64,000 nt of DNA from Bacteriovoracaceae bacterium. Its GTDB lineage: Bacteria; Bdellovibrionota; Bacteriovoracia; Bacteriovoracales; Bacteriovoracaceae. A model generated the notes under the pieces. The model was not told where the DNA came from. It did no database searches and saw nothing but the letters and a program-made list of their open reading frames with translations. This document shows positions 19,579-28,531 of this stretch, piece after piece (the first letter of the stretch is position 1; every line of letters begins with the position of its first letter). The stretch spans positions 310,001-374,000 of the forward strand of contig JANJTC010000003.1 in the NCBI GenBank assembly GCA_024711325.1. Direction: 5' to 3'. The position numbers and the translations under genes were made by a program.

Positions 19579-20654
19579 TGAAGGCGATTAAAGTTAATGC
19601 TGATTACGAAGCTGTGCTCTTCGGAAAAAAAGAATCATTACCGGTCATTAATCAAGCCTTGGAATTTCTGGCACTTTTTATTGATGATAAACCTCTACTG
19701 AGTCAGAAAACTTATAGTGAGGAATATTTAAAGCATGTGGAATTTTTTACTGGTAGAAGACCCACAATTAAAAAAACGTCTGATTCTGAGAATTGGTGGG
19801 GAAGTCTCACAAATATCGAACTTGAGCGAAAGCTAAACTCTAAAGAGATGAGTGCTGAACTTAATCTTAAAGAGGGCTGGTGTCAGGATACGCATATCAT
19901 TAAAAGTCCTCAGAATTTTCCTGAACTTCGCGAGGGTCAAAAATACCTGGCAAAAAACCCTCATGGAATGTCCGGGCAAAATTTTTATCTAGTTTCAAAG
20001 ACTGATCTAAATACAGTGATTAAATCTTTTCCGGTGATTTTGGAACCTCTGCTTAATCGAGTCGCTGATTTTTCCCATTACGTTTTTCCAAATGGAATGA
20101 AAGTTTGCTACCAGAATATTGTGGATAAAAGATACCAGTATCGGGGAACAGTTTTTAGAGATTTCACCAATCCAACGCTTGAGACCTTGAAGTTTTATCA
20201 AGATATCAATCCTGAGGAATGGAAGAAGTTTCAACTGGCCCTGGATAAAATTGTTGAAGTGTACGAGGCGGCAGGAACTAAAAGTGGTTTTTCTGTGGAC
20301 TCCTTTATCTATCAGGATCACGGTGAACTTAAGATAAGATATTTAAGCGAAATCAATTACCGCAGGACGATGGGTGAAGTTGCCTTTGAGCTATCCCTTA
20401 AGTTTGGTGGGTTAAGAAAATGGTCGGCCTTCATTCTTACTAAAAAATCGAATCTTGATTTTAGTGGCCTTAAAGAGAAAATTTCACCGGTTGAATGGGC
20501 CCCTGAATATTCACGTGGGGTTATTTTGCTTTCACCTGATGACGTCAGATATGACATGTTTTTTCTGTCTGCTCTGAATGAAACAGAGGGAGGACAACTA
20601 CTAAAAGAATTGACGAGTTTATTGCCTGATAGCGAGTTTCCGATAGAGCTCTAG
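19578..20654 (+). CDS. ATP-grasp-like protein of unknown substrate
   Basis: A 358-residue protein with weak ATP-grasp features: KYLAKNPHGMSGQNF (nucleotide-binding Lys and Gly loop), VILEPLLNRVADFS (adenine hinge), and SVDSFIYQ ... LSEINYRRTMG (metal-binding Asp, Glu, Asn and following Arg). ATP-grasp enzymes ligate a carboxylate to an amine or thiol. No substrate can be named. Its start overlaps the DUF455 stop by one base, so both are translated together, and a joint role with the ferritin-like protein (for example a peptide or cofactor modification) is speculative. The 3' end overlaps the convergent aldolase gene by 36 bp. Confidence 0.6.
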   Translation: MKAIKVNADYEAVLFGKKESLPVINQALEFLALFIDDKPLLSQKTYSEEYLKHVEFFTGRRPTIKKTSDSENWWGSLTNIELERKLNSKEMSAELNLKEGWCQDTHIIKSPQNFPELREGQKYLAKNPHGMSGQNFYLVSKTDLNTVIKSFPVILEPLLNRVADFSHYVFPNGMKVCYQNIVDKRYQYRGTVFRDFTNPTLETLKFYQDINPEEWKKFQLALDKIVEVYEAAGTKSGFSVDSFIYQDHGELKIRYLSEINYRRTMGEVAFELSLKFGGLRKWSAFILTKKSNLDFSGLKEKISPVEWAPEYSRGVILLSPDDVRYDMFFLSALNETEGGQLLKELTSLLPDSEFPIEL

Positions 20655-21236
20655 AATGATTCTTCCGGCATCTTCGGCAGTTGTTCCATAAGAAATAATG
20701 CCATCTTCATGACCTTTCATAACAAAAATGCCAGATGTTTTATTCCACAGAAGTGCACTCGCTGCCTCGGCCATTTCTTGAGTCCCGTAGGCCACATCTT
20801 CATTGATGAAATCATAGGGACCACTTTTCAGGAGTTCCCAGAGTTTTTGATGATGAACATGGAAAACATACTGAATCGCCGGATTGGCCTGATAAATTCC
20901 ATAATGAGTGAGTGACTCGCTGGAAGGAGGTATCAGTCCTTCAGCAGTAACTGAACCTTTCTTTAAGTCACAATCAATCACTTTGGTGTAATGATGGGCC
21001 TGCAAATGGGCCAGGTGCCCAGTTTGACTGCCAGTAATCAAAAAGGATGTTTTGGTCAGACGGGAAGACAAGTTTCCATAGCCGATCTTGTCGATCGGGT
21101 ATTCGCCTATCAAACTTAGCTTAAAAAAGAGCGCTCGCCACTTTTCTAAGGCTATAACCTGATTCATTTCAGGTGCGGGGGCACGTTTTAGTGTCAGTTT
21201 GAACTTAATGACACCTTCATCACGATTAATACTCAC
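20619..21236 (-). CDS. Class II aldolase/adducin family protein
   Basis: Zinc-dependent class II aldolase / adducin-like domain (205 aa), the fold of fuculose-phosphate aldolase and methylthioribulose-phosphate dehydratase. Visible motifs are IGYGNLSSR, PPSSESLTHYGIY, FHVHHQKL (metal HxH) and KGHEDGII (third His). The start is GTG at 21236 with AAGGA seven bases upstream. Substrate unknown; no sugar or methionine-salvage genes are nearby. Confidence 0.8.
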   Translation of the reverse strand: MSINRDEGVIKFKLTLKRAPAPEMNQVIALEKWRALFFKLSLIGEYPIDKIGYGNLSSRLTKTSFLITGSQTGHLAHLQAHHYTKVIDCDLKKGSVTAEGLIPPSSESLTHYGIYQANPAIQYVFHVHHQKLWELLKSGPYDFINEDVAYGTQEMAEAASALLWNKTSGIFVMKGHEDGIISYGTTAEDAGRIILELYRKLAIRQ

Positions 21237-21339
21237 AGATAAGTCCTTGATCTCCTGTTGGATTTGATTGCAAACTCCACAGGCTCACTTATAATGAGAA
21301 TACTGGATAATATAGGGCATGGACAAGACCCATTTCATC

Positions 21340-21352
21340 AGGAGTCGTTATC
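21340..21352 (+). promoter_or_regulatory. Candidate SD plus AUC start for the acidic membrane protein
   Basis: AGGAG (21340-21344) lies five bases before an in-frame ATC (21350-21352). The frame is open from 21311 but holds no ATG, GTG or TTG before TTG at 21374. A 13-codon ORF (ATG 21319 to TAA 21360) overlaps this site in another frame and might couple translation. Confidence 0.4.
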
Positions 21353-21373
21353 CTCGATAAAATTATAAATGAC

Positions 21374-22462
21374 TTGAAGGCAAGGCTTCCGCTGGGAAAA
21401 AAAGCGAAAGACGAAGATGAAGAGTTTGAAGAACATGAAGATGATTCTGATTCGTCACGCAATGACGATGCGACTGATGCTACTGATCTTTCCGCATTGG
21501 AAGATGAGGAAGGCGAAGAGGAAGAAGAGTTATCGATTGTTGATAAAATAAAGAAGAAACTTAAGTCATTTCAAAAAAAATCCTCTAAAGATGATGATGA
21601 AGATGAGCAAGAGTCTGAAGCTTCTGCTGAAGAAGATGATGAAGAGGCCAAGAAGAAGAAGAAAAGTAAAATTATTCAGATTGCTATTGGGGTCGCGTTA
21701 GTCATCTTCTTACTTTCTGACTATATTTTTCCTCCGGAAGAGCCGGTCTCTTCAGAAGGAACGGAAGAGATAGTTCAGGAGCCTAAAGCCGAAACCCCGC
21801 AAGTGACAGATGCTAAGCCTGAACCTGTAACTGAAAAACCTGTAACTGAAGAACCAGTAACAGTTACTCCTGAAACTCCTGCTGATCCATCGGTTGAAAC
21901 AGAAACCACTCCTGATTCTCCAGTTGATGTGACTTCTACTGATTCACCTGAGCAGATAACTGAACCAGAAACGACACCACCTGTGACTGATATATCGACA
22001 ACGACAGACACAGAAACTGAACCTCAACCTGATCTCTCTCTTGATTCTCCGGATACTGTTTCAGACATTCCAATTGAGGAGACACCAGGAGAGTCGGGGG
22101 AAGATATTGTTGGTGAAGATATGTCTCAAGGCACTGATGAAAATCTTACTGATCAGATTCTTCAGGATTTAGAAAAACAGGCCAAGGGAACAACTAAAGC
22201 TGAGCCTAAAAAAGAATATGTTGCCCCACCTGATTATGAATACCGAGGAAGAGGCCTAGTCTACAATTGCACTGGAAAACATTGGGCCTGCGTAGATGCT
22301 CCAAGTTACAAAACCTGTGAAGACAATGCTTCGTCTGTAAGTTATCTCAAGAAAGCTGTTGAGTGCCATCCCTTTAATGTTTATGAAACAACCAAGGGCT
22401 GTGAGAGCATGCAGAATAGAATGGTATCTTCCAGTGCCAAGACGACTTTCTGTAATGAATAG
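21374..22462 (+). CDS. Acidic single-pass membrane protein, C-terminal cysteine domain
   Basis: Unrecognised protein of at least 362 residues. A very acidic N-terminal region (about 1-95) with Lys-rich patches is followed by one membrane helix (about 99-118), a Pro/Thr/Glu-rich linker of about 160 residues, and a C-terminal domain with six Cys (about 300-362, beginning NCTGKHWACVD). Topology should be N-in, with the Cys domain in the periplasm. The only standard start is TTG at 21374, without an SD. The peptide encoded just upstream (ILDKIINDLKARL) resembles an internal segment (IVDKIKKKLKSF, about 54-65), so the true start is probably upstream at 21350. It converges with the HD-GYP gene with only 2 bp between them. 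Confidence 0.75.
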   Translation: MKARLPLGKKAKDEDEEFEEHEDDSDSSRNDDATDATDLSALEDEEGEEEEELSIVDKIKKKLKSFQKKSSKDDDEDEQESEASAEEDDEEAKKKKKSKIIQIAIGVALVIFLLSDYIFPPEEPVSSEGTEEIVQEPKAETPQVTDAKPEPVTEKPVTEEPVTVTPETPADPSVETETTPDSPVDVTSTDSPEQITEPETTPPVTDISTTTDTETEPQPDLSLDSPDTVSDIPIEETPGESGEDIVGEDMSQGTDENLTDQILQDLEKQAKGTTKAEPKKEYVAPPDYEYRGRGLVYNCTGKHWACVDAPSYKTCEDNASSVSYLKKAVECHPFNVYETTKGCESMQNRMVSSSAKTTFCNE

Positions 22463-22464
22463 GA

Positions 22465-23187
22465 TTAAGCTGCGTTCTTATTGAATCTTCGATCCATTAA
22501 CGGAATGAAAAATTCATCTTCGCCTTTCAAGGCTTCTTTTTTCATTCCTTGAATAAACATCTTAACCAAATTGGGATCAAACTGAGAACCGGAGAACTGT
22601 ATCAGTTCTTCAAATGCCACTTCATACGGGAGACCTTTACGATAAGGTCTGGTGGAGGTCATTGCATCAAATGTATCAGCAATGAGTATAATCCTGGCCG
22701 CTAATGGGATTTCTTCTCCCTTAAGACCGAGTGGATAGCCTTTTCCGTCATATCTTTCATGATGGAGACGGGCATTAACTGCAATTTTTTCAAAGTAGGG
22801 GTAGTCTTGAAGAATCTCATAAGATTTTTCCGGGTGTTGTTTCATAATTTGAAACTCTTCCTCGGAAAGTCTGGATGGCTTATTTAAAACAGCGTCAGGT
22901 GTACCAATTTTACCAATGTCATGGAAGATGGCCGATAGTTCAAGCTCATGCATTTCTTCCGGTGTCAGGTTTGCTTCCATTCCTGTTACTAGCGAAAAAT
23001 AGGCCACTCGCATGCTATGGCCAAAGGTATAATTATCTTTTACGTCGAGGGCCTTAAGAATAGTGCGTGCAGCTTGCTCACTGATTTTTTTGTTTTCAGA
23101 TTTAAGAGCTTCAACTTGAGATGCCATCCCCAACAGGGAAAGCGACATATTCAAAGATGGTAGCTCAAAGACATTGTTTTTTTTCAT
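22465..23187 (-). CDS. HD-GYP domain cyclic-di-GMP phosphodiesterase
   Basis: A 240-residue protein that is mostly an HD-GYP domain, which hydrolyses c-di-GMP to pGpG or GMP. All key motifs are intact: GHS (56-58), HDIGKIG (89-95), HPEKS (118-122), HHERYDGKGYP (142-152) and ADTFDAM. Only about 45 residues precede the domain, so no sensory input is visible. Activity is therefore expected. It is divergent from the SpoIIE-like gene with a 152-bp promoter region between. Confidence 0.92.
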   Translation of the reverse strand: MKKNNVFELPSLNMSLSLLGMASQVEALKSENKKISEQAARTILKALDVKDNYTFGHSMRVAYFSLVTGMEANLTPEEMHELELSAIFHDIGKIGTPDAVLNKPSRLSEEEFQIMKQHPEKSYEILQDYPYFEKIAVNARLHHERYDGKGYPLGLKGEEIPLAARIILIADTFDAMTSTRPYRKGLPYEVAFEELIQFSGSQFDPNLVKMFIQGMKKEALKGEDEFFIPLMDRRFNKNAA

Positions 23188-23339
23188 AGTTTTTCCAACT
23201 AAAAAGCAGTGAAAGTTGTTTCACTTGATAGATTCTCTTCGGTTGTTTTGCAGAAAAATAAACGGTAAAATATGAAATATCGAAAGTAGTGGGACAACTC
23301 ACTGAATAGACTAAGATTTTGACCCTAAAAGGCACCCGA

Positions 23340-24467
23340 ATGATCATCCTGGATGAGCACAATTTTCTTCAAAAAGAACTCGAAGCAAAGGGATTTGATC
23401 TCTTTGATTTTTATGACAATTTCCAGGTTCTTTCTTTAAAAGCCTTCAATTCTCTGGAATTGAAAAGACGTGGAGAGTTTTTGTTGATCGATACCCAAAC
23501 CTTACTGGATCATCCCGAAGCCCAGGAAAGCTTTAAGTCTGTGATGAATACATTTTTGGGTGCTGTTTTTTTTCATGAGCATAGTAATCAAAAGGCCCAG
23601 GAATGGGTTAAGAATGAAGGGGCGTTTCTCACAAAAATTATCGGTGAATACTCTCTTCCCATGCCTCAATTAAGTTGGACAATGCTATCCAACCAGCTGC
23701 AATTCTTCTGGAGTCTGCTTGAGGATCAAAAAAAGCTGCAAAGACATATGGTTCAATTTAGCCAGGAATTAGATCAAGTTCTTCAGAATGCTGAAGTTGA
23801 AATGGTGAGGGCCAAAAAAGTTCATCATGCTTTAGTTCCGAGAAGAAGTGAGGACATTAAAGGTGTTATTTTTACTAATCGCTATGCGGCCGGTGAAGGT
23901 GGGGGAGGAGAATTCTACGATTTGCACCAAACCCCTTCCAAGGTTTTCCAAATCCTTCTCTCCAGTCAGTCATACTTAATTTCCAGCGCAATCCTGGGAA
24001 TTCTGGGGCAACACCGGGAAAAAGAATTTAATCCTCAAAGCTTTTTAGCGGATGTGGAGAATGAAATCACCACCATAAATGAAATGAAAAAAAAGCAGTC
24101 ATCAGTTGATATCCTGATCCTGGAGCTCGACTTGAACAATTTAAATTTGAAGGCGTTATCGAATTCAAAAGCCGAGTTGTACAGTCAGTTGAATGGAAGG
24201 CTTGAACTTAAGAAAGATCAACCTTTTCAGCTTGCGAAGGGTGAGAAAGTCATTGTGTTCTCTACCGGTTTCATCTTTAATTGGAATGAAGGACATCCTG
24301 AAAGAAATCTTTCTGAATTCATAAAAGCAGAAAACAACAGACCTGCCGGTGAGTTGATGTCAGAGCTTTTCTTTCAACTTAAAGACGGGAAAGAAACTCA
24401 GTTCTTAAAAAAAGACGCTACAGTGGTGATGATGGAGGTTAATAGACATGGCATTCATAAAGTTTAG
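23340..24467 (+). CDS. Degenerate SpoIIE-type PP2C protein with receiver-like N-terminus
   Basis: About 375 residues. The first 110 look like a two-component receiver fold without a clear phospho-Asp pattern; a coiled coil follows (about 130-165), then a SpoIIE/RsbU-like domain recognisable from AKKVHHALVPRR and YAAGEGGGGEFYDLHQ. Metal-site residues differ: GGDFYD is replaced by GGEFYD, the TDGxxE region reads STGFIFNWNE, and the final DDxT region reads KDATVV. It may be catalytically weak or dead, acting as a binding protein. The start is ATG 23340 with AAAAGG upstream; an in-frame TTG at 23319 is less likely. It overlaps the next gene by 20 bp. Confidence 0.65.
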   Translation: MIILDEHNFLQKELEAKGFDLFDFYDNFQVLSLKAFNSLELKRRGEFLLIDTQTLLDHPEAQESFKSVMNTFLGAVFFHEHSNQKAQEWVKNEGAFLTKIIGEYSLPMPQLSWTMLSNQLQFFWSLLEDQKKLQRHMVQFSQELDQVLQNAEVEMVRAKKVHHALVPRRSEDIKGVIFTNRYAAGEGGGGEFYDLHQTPSKVFQILLSSQSYLISSAILGILGQHREKEFNPQSFLADVENEITTINEMKKKQSSVDILILELDLNNLNLKALSNSKAELYSQLNGRLELKKDQPFQLAKGEKVIVFSTGFIFNWNEGHPERNLSEFIKAENNRPAGELMSELFFQLKDGKETQFLKKDATVVMMEVNRHGIHKV

Positions 24468-25089
24468 TATTCTTTTTCTCCTGATAATCTCCACGGCCAT
24501 GGCCCAAAGCAGATTCAGTTCCAAGAGTTGTTTGGATGCTTCTTATAAGATGAAAATGACTCAAAGCGGACCCCTCTTTGGTCTTTTGAAGCAAGAATTT
24601 ATCATTAATAAGAGCTCATGTATCGTTCACATCACCCATAAAAAATATCTGCCCAAAGAATGGTTCGTCGATGTTTGCCGGGAACCCGTTCACATTAAAG
24701 TCACGTCTGCCACGGGTGTGGATGTTGCCAAGAAAGAAACCGAGTGTATTAATCAGGACAAAACTAAAAATACTTCTGACTTCTGTTCCCAGTATTTTGA
24801 CTTAATGGATGTCATTCAAGACGATGGTCTTATTTTTGCTGAGGGGGACAGAGATAATCTCAGTTCCCATCATGGTAAGACTTATTGCACTTATCTTTTG
24901 CTGAAAAAGTATTTAAATGATTCTGTGGTATTTAGTCGTTACACGGATGTTCCGGATATCTTCATTGAAAAAGTTAAAAAAGAACCGGCTTCTGACCTTT
25001 TACCAAAAGAGGGCATGGAGATGAAGAAGGAAGATCAGGAAGCGAAATTCAATCCGCTTCCTGAAAATGTACCACAAAGCTCTTTCTAA
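24448..25089 (+). CDS. Secreted protein of unknown function
   Basis: Not recognised. It is a 213-residue protein with a signal peptide (MAFIKFSILFLLIISTAMAQS), eight Cys in the mature part that could form disulfides, and a charged, Pro-rich C-terminal tail of about 40 residues. It begins inside the end of the SpoIIE-like gene (20-bp overlap; GGAGG nine bases before its ATG), so the two are co-expressed. The 3' end overlaps the convergent PLP-enzyme gene by 4 bp. Confidence 0.75.
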   Translation: MAFIKFSILFLLIISTAMAQSRFSSKSCLDASYKMKMTQSGPLFGLLKQEFIINKSSCIVHITHKKYLPKEWFVDVCREPVHIKVTSATGVDVAKKETECINQDKTKNTSDFCSQYFDLMDVIQDDGLIFAEGDRDNLSSHHGKTYCTYLLLKKYLNDSVVFSRYTDVPDIFIEKVKKEPASDLLPKEGMEMKKEDQEAKFNPLPENVPQSSF

Positions 25090-26237
25090 ACGTGACTAAA
25101 TGCTTTTTCCAAATCCTTCATAAGGTCATCTGAATCTTCAATGCCCACTGAAAGACGTATTAGATTATCAAAAATCCCCAGTTGTTCACGAAGGGGTTTA
25201 GGAATTGAAGCGTGGGTCATGATCGCCGGATGATCCACCAAACTCTCAACACCACCTAAACTTTCTGCCAGTGCGAATAATTTTAAATTCTCCAGGAATG
25301 CCCGAGATTCTGCAATTCCACCTTTTAAGAAGAAAGTAATCATACCACCGGATCCCTTCATCTGTTTTTTTGCAAGTTCATATTGGGGATGAGATTTAAG
25401 TCCTGGGTAAATAACTCTCTCTACCTTCGGATGAGCTTCCAGGAAATCCGCTATTCTCATAGCATTTTGTTCATGGGCCTTCATCCTGACGGCGAGAGTT
25501 TTAATCCCTCTTAAAACCAGCCATGAATCAAATGGTGAGTGACATGGTCCAATGGCATTTTGATAAAAAAATAATTTATCTCTTATTTCCTGTGAATTCA
25601 TCATCATCGCCCCACCAACCACATCGGAATGCCCGTTGATGAATTTCGTCATTGAATGAAGCACGATGTCCGCTCCGTGATTAAGCGGATTTTGAAAATA
25701 GGGACTCATGAAAGTATTGTCGACAACTGTCAGGGCCTTTACTTTTTTTGCTAAAGACGAAATGGCATCGATATCAGAAATCTTAAGCAGTGGATTGGTA
25801 GGAGTTTCTAGCCAGACCAAGGCGGGCCTGAAATCATTAATTTCTTGCTCAAGAGTTTTTAAGTTTGTTGTATCAACGAAGCGATACTCATGGATATCAG
25901 GGAATACTTTTGAAAATAGACGATAGGTTCCGCCATAGACATCATCACCACACAGGATCTTAGATCCTTTTGGTAACATGTGCATGATGAGTGATGAAGC
26001 TGCCAGACCGCTGGAAGTTACCAGACAATGTTTTGCATTTTCCAAGGAGGCCAGGCATTCTTCTAATCTTGAACGGGTAGGATTATGGGAACGTGTGTAC
26101 TCATAACCTTTATGTTCACCCGGAGAAGTCTGAACATAAGTAGATGTTTGATAAATAGGAGGCATGATAGCGCCAGTCGTTGGATCAGGTTCGCCACCAA
26201 CATGGATAACTCGGGTTTCAAATTTCATTTCTTTCAT
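25086..26237 (-). CDS. Cys/Met metabolism PLP enzyme (cystathionine gamma-synthase/lyase type)
   Basis: PLP-dependent trans-sulfuration enzyme (383 aa). Family motifs include YTRSHNPTRS (phosphate binding), LETPTNPLL, the PLP lysine in HSMTKFINGHSD, and SLGGVESLVDHPA near the C-terminus. It could be MetB (cystathionine gamma-synthase) or a gamma-lyase; sequence does not settle this. It is the last gene of a six-gene minus-strand operon and overlaps gshA by four bases, which points to cysteine supply for glutathione synthesis, or use of it. Confidence 0.9.
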   Translation of the reverse strand: MKEMKFETRVIHVGGEPDPTTGAIMPPIYQTSTYVQTSPGEHKGYEYTRSHNPTRSRLEECLASLENAKHCLVTSSGLAASSLIMHMLPKGSKILCGDDVYGGTYRLFSKVFPDIHEYRFVDTTNLKTLEQEINDFRPALVWLETPTNPLLKISDIDAISSLAKKVKALTVVDNTFMSPYFQNPLNHGADIVLHSMTKFINGHSDVVGGAMMMNSQEIRDKLFFYQNAIGPCHSPFDSWLVLRGIKTLAVRMKAHEQNAMRIADFLEAHPKVERVIYPGLKSHPQYELAKKQMKGSGGMITFFLKGGIAESRAFLENLKLFALAESLGGVESLVDHPAIMTHASIPKPLREQLGIFDNLIRLSVGIEDSDDLMKDLEKAFSHV

Positions 26238-27475
26238 TTTAGCTCCATTAACTCTTTCATTTCATATGATGCGGCCAGGGTTGAAAGGCGGGCAATCACG
26301 GAATAAACAGCTTCTTTTATAGTATGATCACAATCTTGCTTAATATCTGAGAGGCAAAGTTTTTGATAAATCATTCCCTGGGAATTGAGGTTGGCCTGGG
26401 TTCCTTTCAGGGGATTGGTGCGAATGAATCCTCCCGAGCTTCTGCCATTGATTAAATAGATGGTTACTTCAGCTGGAGCATCATCATATTTTACAATTGT
26501 CTCAATTCCTTCCTGAATCAGGACAGAAGTAAATTTTAAGTTCCCTTTTCCTACATCCATTTTATTTCGGATCTTTCTGTTCATGGAAATGATTTCTTCT
26601 CCACTGGAGACTACAGAAATCCCCATTCCATAAGTTCCTTGTGAAGCTTTAACAAACACGGAAGAACCCTCTGGAAGAGTTACGAGCAGTTTATCAACTT
26701 CTTTTCCGAGTTCATCCAGACCTTCTTTAGTGCTGAAATCCACGTTGTCCATGGAAGAGAAACGCGCTTGGATAAGATCAGGATTTATATCGAAATGCTC
26801 ACAAAAGCGATTTGCTGTATCATGGTAGCATTTGAAGTGGTGAATCTTTTGACGTTTATACCAGCCTGCATAGGGCGAAGGATAAACAGGTGTCTTGATA
26901 GTCTTCCAATCAAGATCAAGGGGAATTGATTGATCATTATTTAAGAGAATTAACTCGAAATCAAATTTGACCTTAGGATCACAAGAAATAAATTCTCCAT
27001 CCTGAACCTGGGCACGGTGAACAATGATTTTATATCCAGAGAAAGATTCAAGCTCTACGACATTTCCTGAGACTTCAGCAAACAGATTTGGATCTGGCGA
27101 AAACAGGATAACTTCGGTCTCTGCCATTTCAACACTTGATTTTAGGTGATGGAGGTGATCGAGATAGTATTTATTCTTGGTATGGGATTCGGGGAGTAGA
27201 CCAACTCGTTTGAGGTTTGGCTTGATTTGATCAAATTTTTCTTTGAAATGATCTCCACAATGAAGCAAGTCTTTGCTGCATAGATTATTAAATCCAGCGG
27301 GATACATGTTCTGATCAACCGGAGCAAATTTAGTTTTGCTTTCTCTGACGTCAACGCTTGAGGTTACTGGTTGAGGAAGTTCAGACTGGGCCTGATCAAT
27401 CCATGCATTAATTTCATTCCAGTTATGGCAGAAAAACAGTTCCAGTTCCTGTTTGTTATTAACCTTGTGGGGCAT
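26234..27475 (-). CDS. gshA: Glutamate-cysteine ligase, Acidithiobacillus-type
   Basis: First enzyme of glutathione synthesis, joining glutamate and cysteine with ATP. The 413-residue sequence matches the non-canonical GshA family found in Acidithiobacillus and relatives rather than the E. coli type; the segment FAPVDQNMYPAGFNNLC is the clearest sign. SSVFVKASQGTYGMGISVV resembles an ATP-grasp nucleotide loop. It overlaps the ArsA-like gene by 17 bp upstream and the PLP enzyme by 4 bp downstream. No gshB is in the window. Family assignment is from memory of sequence pattern. Confidence 0.75.
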   Translation of the reverse strand: MPHKVNNKQELELFFCHNWNEINAWIDQAQSELPQPVTSSVDVRESKTKFAPVDQNMYPAGFNNLCSKDLLHCGDHFKEKFDQIKPNLKRVGLLPESHTKNKYYLDHLHHLKSSVEMAETEVILFSPDPNLFAEVSGNVVELESFSGYKIIVHRAQVQDGEFISCDPKVKFDFELILLNNDQSIPLDLDWKTIKTPVYPSPYAGWYKRQKIHHFKCYHDTANRFCEHFDINPDLIQARFSSMDNVDFSTKEGLDELGKEVDKLLVTLPEGSSVFVKASQGTYGMGISVVSSGEEIISMNRKIRNKMDVGKGNLKFTSVLIQEGIETIVKYDDAPAEVTIYLINGRSSGGFIRTNPLKGTQANLNSQGMIYQKLCLSDIKQDCDHTIKEAVYSVIARLSTLAASYEMKELMELK

Positions 27476-28505
27476 ATGATTTCCATCTCTCAGTTAGGTG
27501 TTGGATATGATCCGTAGGGGAGAGACTGATCACTTCAGGAAACTCCAGCACCACGGGAAATACTTCGTTTAATTTTTTCTTGAGTAGCTGCTCTTTTCCT
27601 TCCAGTGAGGTCTTGACTTGAATCAGATGAGATTCATCGGGGTTCCAGGATTTAAGTTCTTGCTCCAGGCACTTATTCAAAACGAGATAGTGATCCTCGT
27701 GGATAAAATGACTGGCATGAGAGCGTAATTCGACTGCTTCCTGGGCCTTACCTTGTTCTACTGAAGTAACCAAAAACCAATTGCATTCGGATCGGGATTT
27801 TAGTCTATCTTGTAGTGAAAGTCCTTTAAGGAATGCCTCCCGGGATTGATAAATAATCTGAATCGCCTGAATAAAGTCATCAATGAACTCAGCTCCAGTG
27901 ACATTTTGTAGGTATCCGAGGAGTTTACGTACGCCGGTTGAAATAAAGCGATTGATGATTCCCATGCCGAAAACTTTTTTTCCGGCCTTGGCAGTTTTTT
28001 GTCCCAGATAGCTGAAGATCTCGATGAAGTTCTGATCAAAAAAAGAACGTATTTTCCCGAGGCTTTCAAGAAAGTCGAGAAAATGGGCCCCCGGAGGCGT
28101 ATCGAGAACGACTACATCGTAAGATCCTGAATCAAACTGCATCTGTACCTCAACCATGGAGAGGATTTCATTCATTCCGCCATATGGTTTTGATAAGATC
28201 TGCACGATTCTATTATTTGCAAGGTCTGGAGTATTATATTTTTTTGCCATCCTCTGGATGGTTTTCTCCGGCGACATCAGTAAAGCATGGAGTTTAGAGC
28301 CTAGAAGTTCCACTTCAGTGACTTCACCCACAGCATCTCCCTGAAGCCCCAGAAGGTCTTTTAATCTTCTGGCCGGATCAATGGTGATAAGAAGAACACG
28401 TTTGCCACTTTGTGATAAATTAAGAGCGCGGGCCGTCGCCAGAGTTGTTTTTCCAACCCCGCCGGTGCCACAGAAAATCTCGAATGATTTAGTGGAAAGA
28501 GTCAC
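27459..28505 (-). CDS. ArsA/Get3-like ATPase, first of pair (Thr in signature-Lys position)
   Basis: P-loop ATPase of the ArsA / Get3 / TRC40 family (348 aa). The N-terminal loop is CGTGGVGKTT, where the usual GKGGVGKT signature lysine is Thr14. Switch I region DPARRLKDLLG and switch II VVLDTPPGAHFLDFLE are intact. A longer helical region (about 150-240) could form a substrate groove. No arsB or arsenic genes are present, so arsenite transport is unlikely. It lies 26 bp downstream of a second ArsA-like gene and overlaps gshA. A heterodimer with its neighbour is plausible. Confidence 0.88.
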   Translation of the reverse strand: MTLSTKSFEIFCGTGGVGKTTLATARALNLSQSGKRVLLITIDPARRLKDLLGLQGDAVGEVTEVELLGSKLHALLMSPEKTIQRMAKKYNTPDLANNRIVQILSKPYGGMNEILSMVEVQMQFDSGSYDVVVLDTPPGAHFLDFLESLGKIRSFFDQNFIEIFSYLGQKTAKAGKKVFGMGIINRFISTGVRKLLGYLQNVTGAEFIDDFIQAIQIIYQSREAFLKGLSLQDRLKSRSECNWFLVTSVEQGKAQEAVELRSHASHFIHEDHYLVLNKCLEQELKSWNPDESHLIQVKTSLEGKEQLLKKKLNEVFPVVLEFPEVISLSPTDHIQHLTERWKSYAPQG

Positions 28506-28531
28506 ATACGCCCTTTGAAAGTCTCACTATT

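Noticed and set aside
21775-22011. Antisense reading frame rich in Ser, Val and Thr
   Set aside because: It is the reverse of the Pro/Thr/Glu linker of the plus-strand gene, with low-complexity composition and no start signal.
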